Source of the DNA: Catenaria anguillulae PL171
Taxonomy: Eukaryota; Blastocladiomycota; Blastocladiomycetes; Blastocladiales; Catenariaceae
Assembly: GCA_002102555.1 (NCBI GenBank)
Contig: MCFL01000038.1
Coordinates: 1 to 64,000, forward strand
DNA length: 64,000 bases
Direction of reading: 5' to 3'
Below are positions 42,349-55,518 of the stretch, piece after piece; position 1 is the first letter of the stretch; each line of letters starts with the position of its first letter. The notes below the pieces were generated by a model. That model saw only the letters and a list, made by a program, of their open reading frames with translations. It was not told the DNA's origin and searched no databases. The translations under genes were made by a program, and so were the position numbers.

Positions 42349-45208
42349 CTAATCTAATGCTCCTCCGCCACCGCCGCCCGAGGCCGCAGACCCACTAGCA
42401 TGTCCATGGTGCACAGCAACTGCGATGCTTCCCGACCGGCTGTGTACACCCCCCGCGACTGCCGTACTCTTCCTTCTATCAACAATACCCGCAGCCGTGG
42501 ATGCGGCAGACATCGACTTGCGTGCACTTGTGCCGCCGCCGCCAAACCCCGCGCTCGTGGAAAGCCCATTGGAATCGTTGAAGCCAGAGTCGTCCAACCG
42601 GTACTTGGACTCGAGTGCAAGGAATTCGGCGCGTGAGCGTTCAGTGAGTTGCGCGAGACGTTGGGAAACAGCCGTGCGCTTGTCGTTTGTGGGACCGGGA
42701 TGATTAGCGAGCGATGGGTGGACGGCATCCGCTGGAGCTGGGCGATTGCTAGAGTACCAGTGCTGCGGTGGGCGATACCAAGGTGCCGGCGGGTGGATTT
42801 TCGATGGGTCTCGCTTAAGTTTGGATTTCGGATCGGACGGCGACGAATTGGATCGATCCGCTGGGGCAATTATATCGAGTTCCCGTGTATCTATGTGATG
42901 GATGGAGTCCAAGTTGTCAGCAAATGGAAAGGACTGAGCAATCGAGAACCAAGGTCATACACAAATCGTCCACCCGCCTGGCCTTGCGCTTCTGAACCTT
43001 GACTCGAATTGGCGGGTAATGAATGATTGGAAAGTTGCGCCTTGCTGCAGCATGCATCCGACCCGCACCATCTCTGCGACCCGCTGTTGCTGTTGTGGCC
43101 GCCGATGTGGAAATCGAGTCGGGCGACAAAATTGACACCACAGTCGTTGCCGACGACCGAAGAAGACCATGTCTGGCTGGTGCATCTTTGGCGTCATGTT
43201 CGCTTCCACCATCGGCCGCCACCGCCACCGTGGGCACCAATGGTGCCCCGTGTCCATTGGCCTCTGCGCTTGCGGCTGCCAGCTTGGCGAGAATCGCGCT
43301 CGAAGTAGCAGACACAACACGCGAAGACGATGCACGCGACTGCGATTGGGAATGACGCGACGCTGCTTGGCTGCCGCTGCCGCCGCCACTCCCCGGGCGG
43401 CTACTTTGCTGAGACCCCGGCTGGGATCCGGGCTGGGATGGCGGATTTGAGTGATTCTTGTCTTGCGAGTGAGATGTGGGAGATGTAGCTGTACCGCGGC
43501 GCGACCGCATGAGAATCGAGTTTGCTCGCGAAGCCTTGCGTGACCGGTTTCCAACTGCAACGCTGCCTGCACGTTGGCTGCCCCTTCGTGTTGCCAAGGA
43601 TGCTGATGTGGACGAAGACGGGGCAATGGATATAGAGCGACGGTAAATAAAGGATGGCCGCCGGAGCTGCTTGACCACTTTGGTTGTCGATGATGAGGAT
43701 GACTTGGATTGAGGATTCAGAGATCCGTTTGGCGCATTGTGCTTGGGAATGCCCACAGTCGCGGCAACCATGTGACTGGGCAGTGTAAACATGTTTGGCC
43801 AGCTCGCCGGGCAGTACAAGTCAAGTGGGAAACCGAGATCGTGCTCAATGTAGTGCAGCAATTCGGCAGGGGCATGTAACTCGGGCTGGACTTGAAGGAC
43901 CAAACTCGTCAGAAACGAGGTTTGCTTGCTGAGTGTGGGATACATCTGTGTCATGACTGTTTGCACAAAGGGCGATTCTCCAGTTGTTGCCGCCCCAGTT
44001 CCGCTTGGTGGTGAGCCAGGTTTATCGGCAACAGAGTCGGATGAAAGTAGGTCGTTGGTCGCAAAGGTTGCCAGTGCTTGTGAACTGGCGCCAAGTCCCG
44101 TCGCCCCGTCTGTAATGATGAGCTGGAGTGGTGTAGCCTCTCGAGGAGTAAGTTGCTGCGAGGCGTCGAGATTGACTTGGGCCTGCTGTGGTTGCTGCGG
44201 AGACGGTTCCATTGACATTTTGCGAAGTCTTTCGTCAACTTCGAGCATCGGATCAACCGATGGGATGGTGTTAAGATAAGTATCAAAATCCTCGGCCACT
44301 ACACAAGATACCCTTTGGTCAACTCATCGTGTAATTTAAACCAAGTTGAGGGGAGGTGGCAAGAAAAACGTACCTGAATGGACAAACATCTTGCTCTTCT
44401 CCACCGACTCTAAAGCGCTTGCTTCCTCCGACACCAGTTCCTTTGGCTTGACCATGTCCTTGTACTTTTTCGCAAATGATTCGTCACCGTCCATAACCTT
44501 GGACCCCATTCCCCGTCCAAATCCGCCACCACTTTCAGTCACATCCCAATCCTCTGTGACTGCATCCAACCCGTCCGCCCTTGACACGGCTCGACTCGTC
44601 GTCCGCCCACGACCGCCGTTACCCACGGAATCCAATTCCCTGACCGTCTCAGATCGACCGCTGGCAAACAGGTTGCTCCCAATTTTGGGTAGTGCCCCCG
44701 CTGCAACCATCGCTGCACTACTGCCCGGTGCCGCCGGCACATTCAAAGAAATTACAGTGGCATCTTCTCCAACGCTTGCCCATTGCTTGTCAAACGTGAC
44801 TGACGCGGCACGAGAAGCATTTGCGCCAAGCGCAATGGCCGATCGGCTCGTTCTGCGCCCTCCAGCACCATTCCCGGCGGTTGGAACCGGCGTGATGCCA
44901 TAGGGTGGTGATCCGGGCTTTGCACCACCAACGCCGCCCCGACCACCTGGTTTGCACGAGGTGATTTCGTGCAAGCAGTCATCGGCGAGTCCGTTTAGGA
45001 TCAGCTTGTCGCTCGCATACAGAGTGGACAGGTGTGACTTTATCTTTGTTGGGGAGCGAGATGAAGAGCGCGAGCGTTGGTGGTTTGAATGGTTGGTTGA
45101 TGTGGATCGAAGCACATCGCCTGGAAGCGTTTCGTTGACGGAGCGAAAGCCTGTTGGCGGCACACGAGGGTGGATGCCGATGTGGCGGTATATCCATTGC
45201 TTGTGCAT
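42349..45208 (-). CDS. Unknown 904-residue Ser/Gly-rich protein
   Basis: Three exons (45208-44374, 44298-42961, 42890-42349; introns 75 and 70 bp) give 904 residues. The joins produce 'FVHSVAEDFDTYLNTIPSVD' and 'RRVDDLYTRELDIIAPADRS', both smooth. No known domain is recognised. Better-conserved-looking segments are the N-terminus ('MHKQWIYRHIGIHPRVPPTG'), residues about 245-300 around the first join, and 'YPTLSKQTSFLTSLVLQVQP' with 'LLHYIEHDLGFPLDLYCPAS' in the middle of exon 2. Between them lie Ser, Gly, Gln and Ala repeats. Exon 3 has 'RLAQLTERSRAEFLALESKY', a short helix, and a Gly-run tail. The basic 'IRVKVQKRKARR' before the second join may bind nucleic acid or target the nucleus. Could be cytoskeletal or flagellar; not shown. 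Confidence 0.75.
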
Positions 45209-46161
45209 TGCGACCGACTATTGTTATGGCAAGAGGGGGGTTCTTTTCATGTCAAGCGTGCTGCTGCATGCGAACAGACGTGAAGCAAGTCGCGTCCATG
45301 AAAAGCACATGGCAACCTATCACGTGTGGCATGCCCCGATGATGATGCGCTCGCCCTGCCTCGGGTCCGCGCTCTGGCACTTCTCGTTGCACCCTGGTCT
45401 GGCAAATCTATGACCTTACGTCCTGCGCAACGTTCTTGCTCTTTATTGGCCACTGATGATACCGGCATTTATCAAAACGCTCCCTTTCGCATTCCGTGAA
45501 CTGCTTGAACGTCATGGCGATAACACGTCGGCTACCAAAACTTTTCTGTCTGATTTGGGCCAAAACTCATCTTTCAACCCCCAATTGCTGTTTGTTCCTG
45601 CGACAACGACGACCATCCGATGACAAGAGTGTGATGATTGATTACATTAAAAATTTTACAGTTATCCCTGGCTTACGGGTGTGGTAACCCATACGATGGT
45701 GAGGGAATGTTCTCAACTGATTCTTGTGTCCCCTTTTGGTGCATGGCTCCTGCTTGGCATCGTCTTGCTGCTTTCATGCATTTTGCTGCCGTTGCTTCGC
45801 TGATGGGCAACGCACACGGACCAGTATCTTCCCACTTACATAGTGTATGCGGAGTGTTCTGTAACGGAACGTTACTGCAAAATGTGCCCCAGCTGGACCC
45901 ACCAGCCAGTCTTCTACCCTGAAAGTCGCTTGACCAAGTGATAGCTCCCTGTGTAAACGTTTCCCAAAGTGAACAAGGAATCCAGAAAAGGTGTATGTGA
46001 GAATGATGAGCTCGCGTGCGCAAGGGGCCAGGGCCGTAAGGATGACTGTACAAGGAGTAACTAAAGAGAAGCTGGGTGTGGGTGCGGGTATGCGGGCGGA
46101 AGTATGGGCATGAAGACAACGGGAAAAGAAAAGGGGGGGGGGGGGTAGAAAGCAAACTCAG
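45209..46161. other. Intergenic region with a 13-base G run
   Basis: Contains the promoter side of the 904-residue protein and the 3' flank of the VTT-domain gene. A run of 13 G lies at 46133-46145. CTTAAGT-like and AT-rich patches occur near 45640-45660. No gene was recognised. Confidence 0.45.
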
Positions 46162-46331
46162 TCACCCTTCGACGGCTTGCGATGCGGCTTCAGGCGATGG
46201 TTGGATACGGTCGTCCTGGTCATCAAGCTGTGGGCAGGCCAACAGCTCGAGTCGGTCCTCCGACTTGGCCGCAGATGGCGACGGTGAAGAAAACAACGAG
46301 GTGGGCGAAGGCGAGGCAACAAAATGACGGT

Positions 46332-47479
46332 TCATATGATACCTCCAGATCCGCCTCCCACTGTCCCGACGCCACCTCCATTTCCAACCGCACCCACACT
46401 TGCCATGGACGACTCGCCACCTCCACCCTCAACAACCACGTGCCGTAAGTTGATGGACCCTTCGCTCGCCGACCCTGCTCGCATCCGCATCAATGTCCCA
46501 GACCCACGCCCATCCCTGCGATAATCCACCACTTCGTCGCTGTCCCAATGGTTGTCCTCGTTGACAATCTTTTGCACGTGGACCCACAACCACGCCGTGA
46601 GGGCGAGTCCCAAGAAGATCGAGAGAACCAAAATGACGATTTGGCCCGTGTGTGCTTGGCCGTGGCCGTTGGACATGTCTGCAAAACTCGAGATGGAGGC
46701 GCCAATGTAGGTGTGCAAGAGTGTTTTGGGCAAGGAGACGGCGGTGGCGAGCGTAAAGTCGCGCAGCGACACGTTGGTGGTGGCGAGCAAAACATTGCAA
46801 AAGTTGAAAGGATATGGGGCGAGGCGAATGAGGATCATGAGCTGGTGTCCATTTGTTACAGGATATCGTGGTGAGCTGAGTCGGACAAATGACTGCATGA
46901 GGTGTAGGAAAAAGTAAGCGGGCTTCATACCCGCAGCCCGCGCTTCTCAATCGTCCGCTTCAATGCCTTTGCCGTCGCATACGCCGACAACTTTCGCTGC
47001 GCCCATTCCCTCAAGTAATACCGCGACAAGTAGAAGCACAGCACGGATCCCGCCAGGGCGCCAATAAAGCTCGGAATCCATCCCCATGGGAACCCGTAAA
47101 TGTATCCGCATAAGTATAGAACAGTACTGTAGCCCATCATGGGTGGGAACGCCGTGGTTGCAAGCAGCGAAATGCACATCAGCGTGCCAAGGACGGGCGA
47201 TGACCGCACATAGTGTGCGAATTGGTCGAGGAGGTGCAACAGTTGTGTTCGGTAGGCCACGACAATGAGAATAAAAGCGATGAGCGAGAGGATGGCGAGG
47301 GCAATGACAAACTTGCCGCGCCAACCGCCACTTGAGGATGGAGAAGATGTGGGTGAGCTGGAGAGTGGAGGGTATATTGAGGAGGAGAAGGAGGTCGAGG
47401 CAAACGTTGGAGAGGACGGGTGCACTGGCGCAGATGAGGCGAAACGTGGCAGCAGTGGCGCGGATGTGGAGCGGGACAT
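46332..47479 (-). CDS. TVP38/TMEM64-type VTT-domain membrane protein
   Basis: Two exons (47479-46931, 46841-46332; intron 89 bp) give 352 residues. After a Ser/Pro-rich start come about six hydrophobic segments. The VTT (DedA/SNARE-associated Golgi) core shows 'FPPMMGYSTVLYLCGYIYGF', 'GALAGSVLCFYLSRYY' and, across the join, 'LMILIRLAPYPFNFCNVLLA' with 'VSLPKTLLHTYIGASISSFA'. Related DedA-superfamily proteins (TMEM41B, VMP1) are lipid scramblases; TVP38 acts at the Golgi in yeast, so a Golgi/ER membrane role is inferred. The modelled C-terminus is Gly-rich. A further exon down to 46162 is possible: a donor near 46350 and an acceptor after CGGCCAAG would append 'SEDRLELLACPQLDDQDDRI', an acidic coding-like tail. 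Confidence 0.88.
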
Positions 47480-48208
47480 GACGGGAGTTGATAGAATCGT
47501 TGGCCGCTAAGGAGATGGATGACAAAAGGGGCTTGTCAAGGCCGATGACGAGGTTGAATGGGCCGTGATCCGAATCCCACAGGCCGTAAACTCTATGAAA
47601 GAATCCCCAAGTTGCGGGCGAAGGTGGATGGACTCTCCAATTCAAGTCCAAGACGGTCGAGTCGGGAATAACGGCGGTGGTGCGGCGATAGGAGGCAGTA
47701 ACGGGTTTTGCAATCCTCGGGTGAGTGTTTCATCGAGTGATTCGGTCGGTCTGGTGGCGATATCATGGCCTCATTGCCACATTTCGCTCATTATACACAA
47801 ACCAGAACCATGGGCGAGGTGCCAACAGTGACATGATGATTTTGTATGCGTACTCGAAAGACCCAGTGCACGTGCTTCCTCAAAGCTTCTAAAGCCTTCC
47901 TGTGCTGCGTCGTGAGCTTGCCAGTTGACGCGCGTCAGTTCCCATACTGGGTGGGCAAAAAGCTGATGCAATCTGAAGCGACATAGCTGACTCTGCGCCG
48001 TTGTGACCCACAGTCATTGCTCTTGGATTGGGCTGCTCTTGCCGTTGCCGCCTCCAAGCTTATGCAAATCCACTGCCATTCCTCCCCGATACTCTGAGCG
48101 GGCGAACGTTGGGCATTTTCCGCGGTCACGATCGTTGCTGACTACAATCTCATTGGAACCCCCCTCACTCAACTATCAAACAATCAAGAGCCTCTCTGGC
48201 CATTGACC
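47480..48208. other. Divergent promoter region, no gene seen
   Basis: 729 bp between the VTT-domain gene (-) and the TRAF-type zinc finger gene (+). No TATA box or repeat stands out. Confidence 0.45.
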
Positions 48209-49784
48209 ATGGGCAGTACGTTGACCAATATCCACTTCTTCATGTCTTGGCCGATCCATACCGCTCATGCTTGATTCACATTAACGGCCTCCCATCTGAC
48301 CATCAGTCTACTACCACGGCGAAGAAACGGACCTGTGTCTGTTCGAATCGGGCGCATACACATACACGCATCGCCCAGACCCAAGCTTCCTCTGCCGTCA
48401 ATGCCAGTCCGTACTCGACACACCCTACAAGAAGCGGGGCACGCGCCCGATCCGTTCCCTTTCACCCACGGCAGGCACCTCTGGCACATCGACGCCCAAC
48501 CGCGGATTGGTGGGCGGCTCATCGGCCAACCCGTTGCCACCGCCAACCGATGATGCTTCGCTCTTACTCCCAGAACCCACGTCATCTCCCGTGTGCCACA
48601 CGTGCTGGCTGCGCATCCCTTCGACGCTTCGCCCAACGTGGATCCCCGACGAACTCCTCGTGCATCACCTCAACCAGTTGACGGTCTTGTGCACCAACCA
48701 CGAGAGTGGATGCGAATCCATCGTGACGCGCGGCAACTTGCCCGTGCACTTGTCGACAGAATGCGCCTTTGAGCAGGTTGCGTGCGTGTATGCAAAGTTT
48801 GGGTGCGACGTGCAAATCCAGCGCCGTGAACGTCGCGGCCATGAGCAAATGTGTCCCATGGCCAGCAAGCCTGAGCTGGCGCTACCGATCGTTTTGCGGG
48901 AGGTCGAACGGGTCAGCGCCATGGCGGATGAGGGAAGACGCAGGGAAAAGGTGATGGATTCGTGGATGGAAGAAGTGGACGAGGCGTTGAGGGAATTGAT
49001 GGGTGCCGATGCCGATGGTGGGAATGATCAGGTGTTCAATGTGTCGCTTGGCGGTGCGGGTGTGCCTGGCACGGCAACGTGCCGTATGCTCGGGTTGCCG
49101 ACGGATCCAGACACTGCGCACGAGGTGGCCGACTTGTACCATGCCCGCATGTTTGAGCGCACATTGACGGTTCCCTTGCGTGAGCCTGCTGGTGGAAACG
49201 GCAGCGGATCCAGCACGACGTCGGTGGGTCAAACGGGCTTCGCATTCATTGACCTGCGCCGCGAGTCCATTGACATTGGGTCCCTCGACCTTGCCATGGC
49301 AGGGGTTCTTGACTTGCTCGAATCTATCACGCTCAACCGCTGCGTCTCCAAACTCATCCTACGTCTCTCAACCAGCGCCGATGCGCCCGCCCTCGCGTGG
49401 CGGGCTCTCGCACGTGCCCTTGCGATCAATTCCAAACTCGCCTCACTCACACTCATTATCCCTGCAACGGCTGTGGCACATGCGACCATGCTTGCTGAAG
49501 CCGTCAAAGCCAACCCAAAGAGTGCGCTTGTGGAGCTCGTCCTACTGGTCGAGTGCGGCGCGGCGGATCAAATGACGAAACTGGTTGATTCGATTCGCGC
49601 CAAGGGAATGCCAAGCAAGTGTACCGTGACCTGTAAAGCGGCTGGCATGGCGGCACTGGTGGGAAAGGTCAGTGGAGTATATGGATCCGGGCCGGTGGTA
49701 AGTCCTGGCAGTATGGGGGAAAGAATGGGTGCAGGGCAGCAGCAGCAGGTGCCTAAAGTGGAGTTGGCCAAGTTGCGGGTGTAA
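48209..49784 (+). CDS. TRAF-type zinc finger protein
   Basis: A 7-base first exon (48209-48215, Met-Gly plus one base) joins over a 91-bp intron to 48307-49784, giving 494 residues beginning MGIYYHGEETDLCLFESG. The tiny exon is supported by GTACGT/CAG sites, phase and lack of another ATG in frame upstream of 'FLCRQC'. Paired cysteines (CRQC, later CHTC) precede a TRAF-type zinc finger at about 131-185: 'CTNHESGCESIVTRGNLPVH' then 'CAFEQVACVYAKFGCDVQIQ' and 'RRGHEQMC'. The C-terminal half ('LDLLESITLNRCVSKLILRL', 'INSKLASLTLIIPATAVAHA') resembles leucine-rich-type alpha/beta repeats but is not classified. TRAF fingers usually serve signalling scaffolds or E3 ligases; no RING or MATH domain is visible. 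Confidence 0.8.
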
Positions 49785-51300
49785 GTGACGCTCAGAACTG
49801 TTAAGCTGTGGAGTGTCGTATTCGTGTAGGAGAGATAATTCCAATCACTTGTTTTCCCTTATGATGATATGGACCCAACCCCATTGATACAAAGTTTCCT
49901 CTACATAACTTTACTGTTCTTCATTGGTATGATGTACGAAACACATCACTGCTGGCCTCAACTCGGCGATTTCGACGGAGCTTTGAACGCTGCCGGCTGT
50001 TGACCCTAGGTATTTACTTCAAGACTGACCTCAGCAAAAAATGGCATTTCGCGATTCATCACTTGTTTGCTTGGTTGCGGGTGCGAACAAACGCTGCTTC
50101 GCATCGTCACTTGAGCAATGACCAACAATAGATGTTTGCCTCCTACAACAAAGACTCGGAGATGGAGAGTCACCTCACGCAAACGCCTGGAATTACCGCA
50201 ACAATGCAAGCACGCCAGTCATTCAGTCAGTCGTCCCACCCGAAGATCCAACATGCACGACTTGACGGACGAATTCGCTTGAATCGGCGGCTCGAACCGC
50301 GCAAATATGCATATACTTGCCAGGGGCAGGCTGGTCTTTAAGGTCACTGCAAAGTCTGAAGTCGTTCAGAGCATCAAAGAGTTGCCAAATGATAAGTACA
50401 GATCATCTGGCAAGGCATTGCAGTCAGGCAGTGGCTGGGCAACTGCGAATGTGTGGTGGCGTGCCCCACAGTGGTTATGTACTAAAACAACCACACGGAC
50501 GATTCTTTGCCGTGTCCTGCTGCTGCCCAAGATTCGGAGCTGCAAGGAGATCCGCCGAGATGCAGAAAAGCTTGACCCTTTTGGTCGGGTGTCTGTTCTC
50601 CAAATTCAGCTTCACTTTCTTTTCAAGATCGAATCCAGCAGACCGATCCGAGGCGATCCAGTCTGCGAGCATGAGAAGGTTATGTTGGTTTAAGCTGGAG
50701 CGACAAGTGGAACAGAGCCGTTGTGCCCGTTCTCTGTTTGTCTTGGCTTTGATGACCTGAGGCGGGCAGGTTCCATATCCTGCCGGAAAATGTGACTGAC
50801 ATTGTGGATCTCCCTCTTGGCTTACCCCGATTCTTTTTTTACTCATGGGTTGTTGTTTACTCGAGACATATCGTGACGATACCTACGCAGGTGAACGGTG
50901 AAAAATCGAATCGACTTAAATTCATTGGGTCCGTGCTCAAGTCGCTTTCTCGTTCGCTCCTGATACAGAATGCTCACTTGGCGATATTTGTCGTACGTGG
51001 CTTACTCGAGCTTGGTCTGCACACGGTGGCAGGTAAACTCTTGCCCCAGCATTGCCATCGTGCGTCCGTCGACTGTCGACCAGAAAATTGATATCCTGAT
51101 GTTGGAACAAGAAAATATTGGAAGTTATGAATCATGGTACATTATTCCTTGCTTGCATGATACGTTGGCTCGTCATCAATTGATCTGGGTTGCATGGAGA
51201 AGCAGCTTAGCAAACGAATTGTGAATGAGGAGTGGGATAGAGAGCGAGTATGTACAACACGGACAAACAGATGTACAACATGAGAAACGTCGAATCTTCC
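49785..51300. other. 1.5-kb intergenic region, no gene seen
   Basis: Convergent side of the TRAF-type and Bet3 genes. Frames at 50307-50760 have no recognisable features. ATCGGCGGC at 50284-50292 partly matches the motif at 5704. No RNA gene was found. Confidence 0.5.
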
Positions 51301-52080
51301 TTAGTCCTCACCAGCAGGCACTTCATCCTCCAAAATCCTGACAAGCGACACACGCATCTCATTGACATCGTCGCCATGCAACACATCCGACACCCACACG
51401 GCCTCGACCTGCAACTGCATCATTTCCAGTGCCCCACGAATCACGCCGCACAGCACATTGGAGAACCACAATGGTGCCGGTGTTGTTGGCGACCGCTTTG
51501 CGTCTTCGGGTAACTCGACTAGCTCGGCCAACGGGTTTTCATCAAAGATGAGCGAAAAGGCACGGCCGTCAGGAGAAGGGTTGGCGACTGTAGGTGAGAT
51601 GTTGAGAAACATTTTGAATGCGACTTTGGCAATGGCGTCGCCCGTTTCGCGAAAGTCGCGGCACCGGCCGAGTTGAGATTTGGCAAGGAATTCTTCGACG
51701 AGGCGAGTGCCGATGTTGTATCCCCTGGGAGAAAGAAACACGATTGAATCAGCCCGACGATTGTGTCCGTGTCCGAGTGGCACAGGGCGGGAGAATCAAG
51801 AACAGACATTTTCTCGAGTTGCTCGTTGACCTTTGCATAGTCGTGCTGCAGGTCGCGCACGAGTTGGGTGACGATGGCGCCGTAGGTCATGACAAAGAGC
51901 TCGCCGCTCTACATGTGAAAGTGGTCATGGACAACTTGAAGAGATCAGGACCCGAGTTGCATGTGTGACTTGAAGTGAGCGTCATGGCACGCTGTGATCG
52001 AATGCGGTACAAACCACTTTATCCATCTTTGACCGCCACACGTCTTCGCCGAGGGTCTTGAAGGGTTTTGAGGATGCCAT
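51301..52080 (-). CDS. BET3: TRAPP complex subunit Bet3/TRAPPC3
   Basis: Three exons (52080-52015, 51908-51808, 51724-51301; introns 106 and 83 bp) encode 196 residues, matching the family's 180-200. The joins give '[20 protein letters not shown]' and '[20 protein letters not shown]'. '[20 protein letters not shown]' includes Cys77, at the place of the acylated cysteine of mammalian Bet3. '[20 protein letters not shown]' and the closing 'EDEVPAGED' are also diagnostic. Bet3 is a core subunit of TRAPP, which tethers vesicles and activates Ypt1/Rab1 for ER-to-Golgi traffic. A slight insert ([13 protein letters not shown]) precedes the LWFSN motif. The gene is divergent from poly(A) polymerase. 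Confidence 0.95.
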
Positions 52081-52420
52081 AGGTGTTGCTTTTATGCGTT
52101 CATTCATTCATTCATTCATTCATTCATTCATTCCTTGATATGTATTTGTGAGCCGACTCTCATGGTTGCTTGACGCCCTTTCGCCTGCTGGATCAAGACC
52201 AAGATCGGCGTCACATCGTCACATCGGGGTTCAGATCGCGGGTGTCTGTCTTTCGACATTGTCTGTTGTCAGTGTTGATGATGTTAATGAAATAAACATG
52301 TATTTACCTCATACTTATCCAGCCATGCAACCATTCTTGGTCGGAAATACACTCTGAAACGTATTCCACCGTCCATCGAGCACCGTCACTTGTCGAACCC
52401 CAATCACACAGCCCAGTACC
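52081..52420. promoter_or_regulatory. Divergent promoter with a (CATT)8 repeat
   Basis: 340 bp shared by Bet3 (-) and poly(A) polymerase (+). Eight CATT units run at 52101-52132, only 21 bp from the Bet3 ATG. Confidence 0.6.
52101..52132 (+). repeat. Tetranucleotide microsatellite (CATT)8
   Basis: Eight uninterrupted CATT units in the short space between two housekeeping genes; it would lie in the 5' leader or core promoter of the Bet3 gene. Confidence 0.9.
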
Positions 52421-54726
<2,306 letters not shown>

Positions 54727-55518
54727 GCAAGGTCCGATTTCTACTTTCCCTGTGCGTGCTCTTGTCGTCTGTGTACTGACGGGAAGCTTTGTTTTCTTTG
54801 CCTCGCCCAGATCCCGATCTCTTTGTCGACAAAGCGTATCGAAACAGTGGCCACTTGGTACGAACAATACCGCGGTGCAACCACTCTTTCCCCCTCATTT
54901 TTGTTGGACAGGATTCGCAACAATGCGAAATGCGACGTAAGCAACGCTGGGCCCGGTTCATTCACCCTCGTGATACTTGTCTTGCTGCACGTTACCTCAT
55001 CCGCACTCCCCGAATTCCTACATTTACCCACTTACCATGTCCGCTTTGGTTTCCTTAGCCTCCTCGCGCATACCCGCCATTTGCGCTTTTTTTTTTTCCC
55101 CCGTTGTTGCTACTGTAGCTTTACTCCAAACTCATTCGCCTAACATAGTATTCTCACCTTCCATGCCAGATAATCTCCTTACATAATACATTGCTGCTGA
55201 GCGTTTTGCATCGTCTAGGTTGTCCCCATGTCTCCAGTGCACGAAGGCATGTCTCAACCTCATCTGAAGTTTCGGGTAATGGCTTTCAGCTAATGTGGGC
55301 CAGATTCATACCAATCCTATGTCAAATGATGAGCAACAGACAGGCAGGTGAAAATGACATGAAAAAAGAGAAGAAGTAAAGGGTGATAGAAGAGGAGCAT
55401 CGGAGTGGAGCGATGGTGATAAATACTATAATATAGGGGACATGTAATATAGACGAACAAAGTGACATCAAAACAACGCAACAAACGCAACAAACTTCAA
55501 CTGCAACCCACCGATTCA
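54727..55518. other. Convergent 3' flanks, no gene seen
   Basis: 792 bp between poly(A) polymerase (+) and the glycosyltransferase (-). Pyrimidine-rich tract near 55088-55105 and AT-rich sequence near 55420-55450. No gene found. Confidence 0.5.

Noticed and set aside
52101..52132. Possible CRISPR-like repeat array
   Set aside because: The units are four bases without spacers: a plain microsatellite in a eukaryotic promoter.
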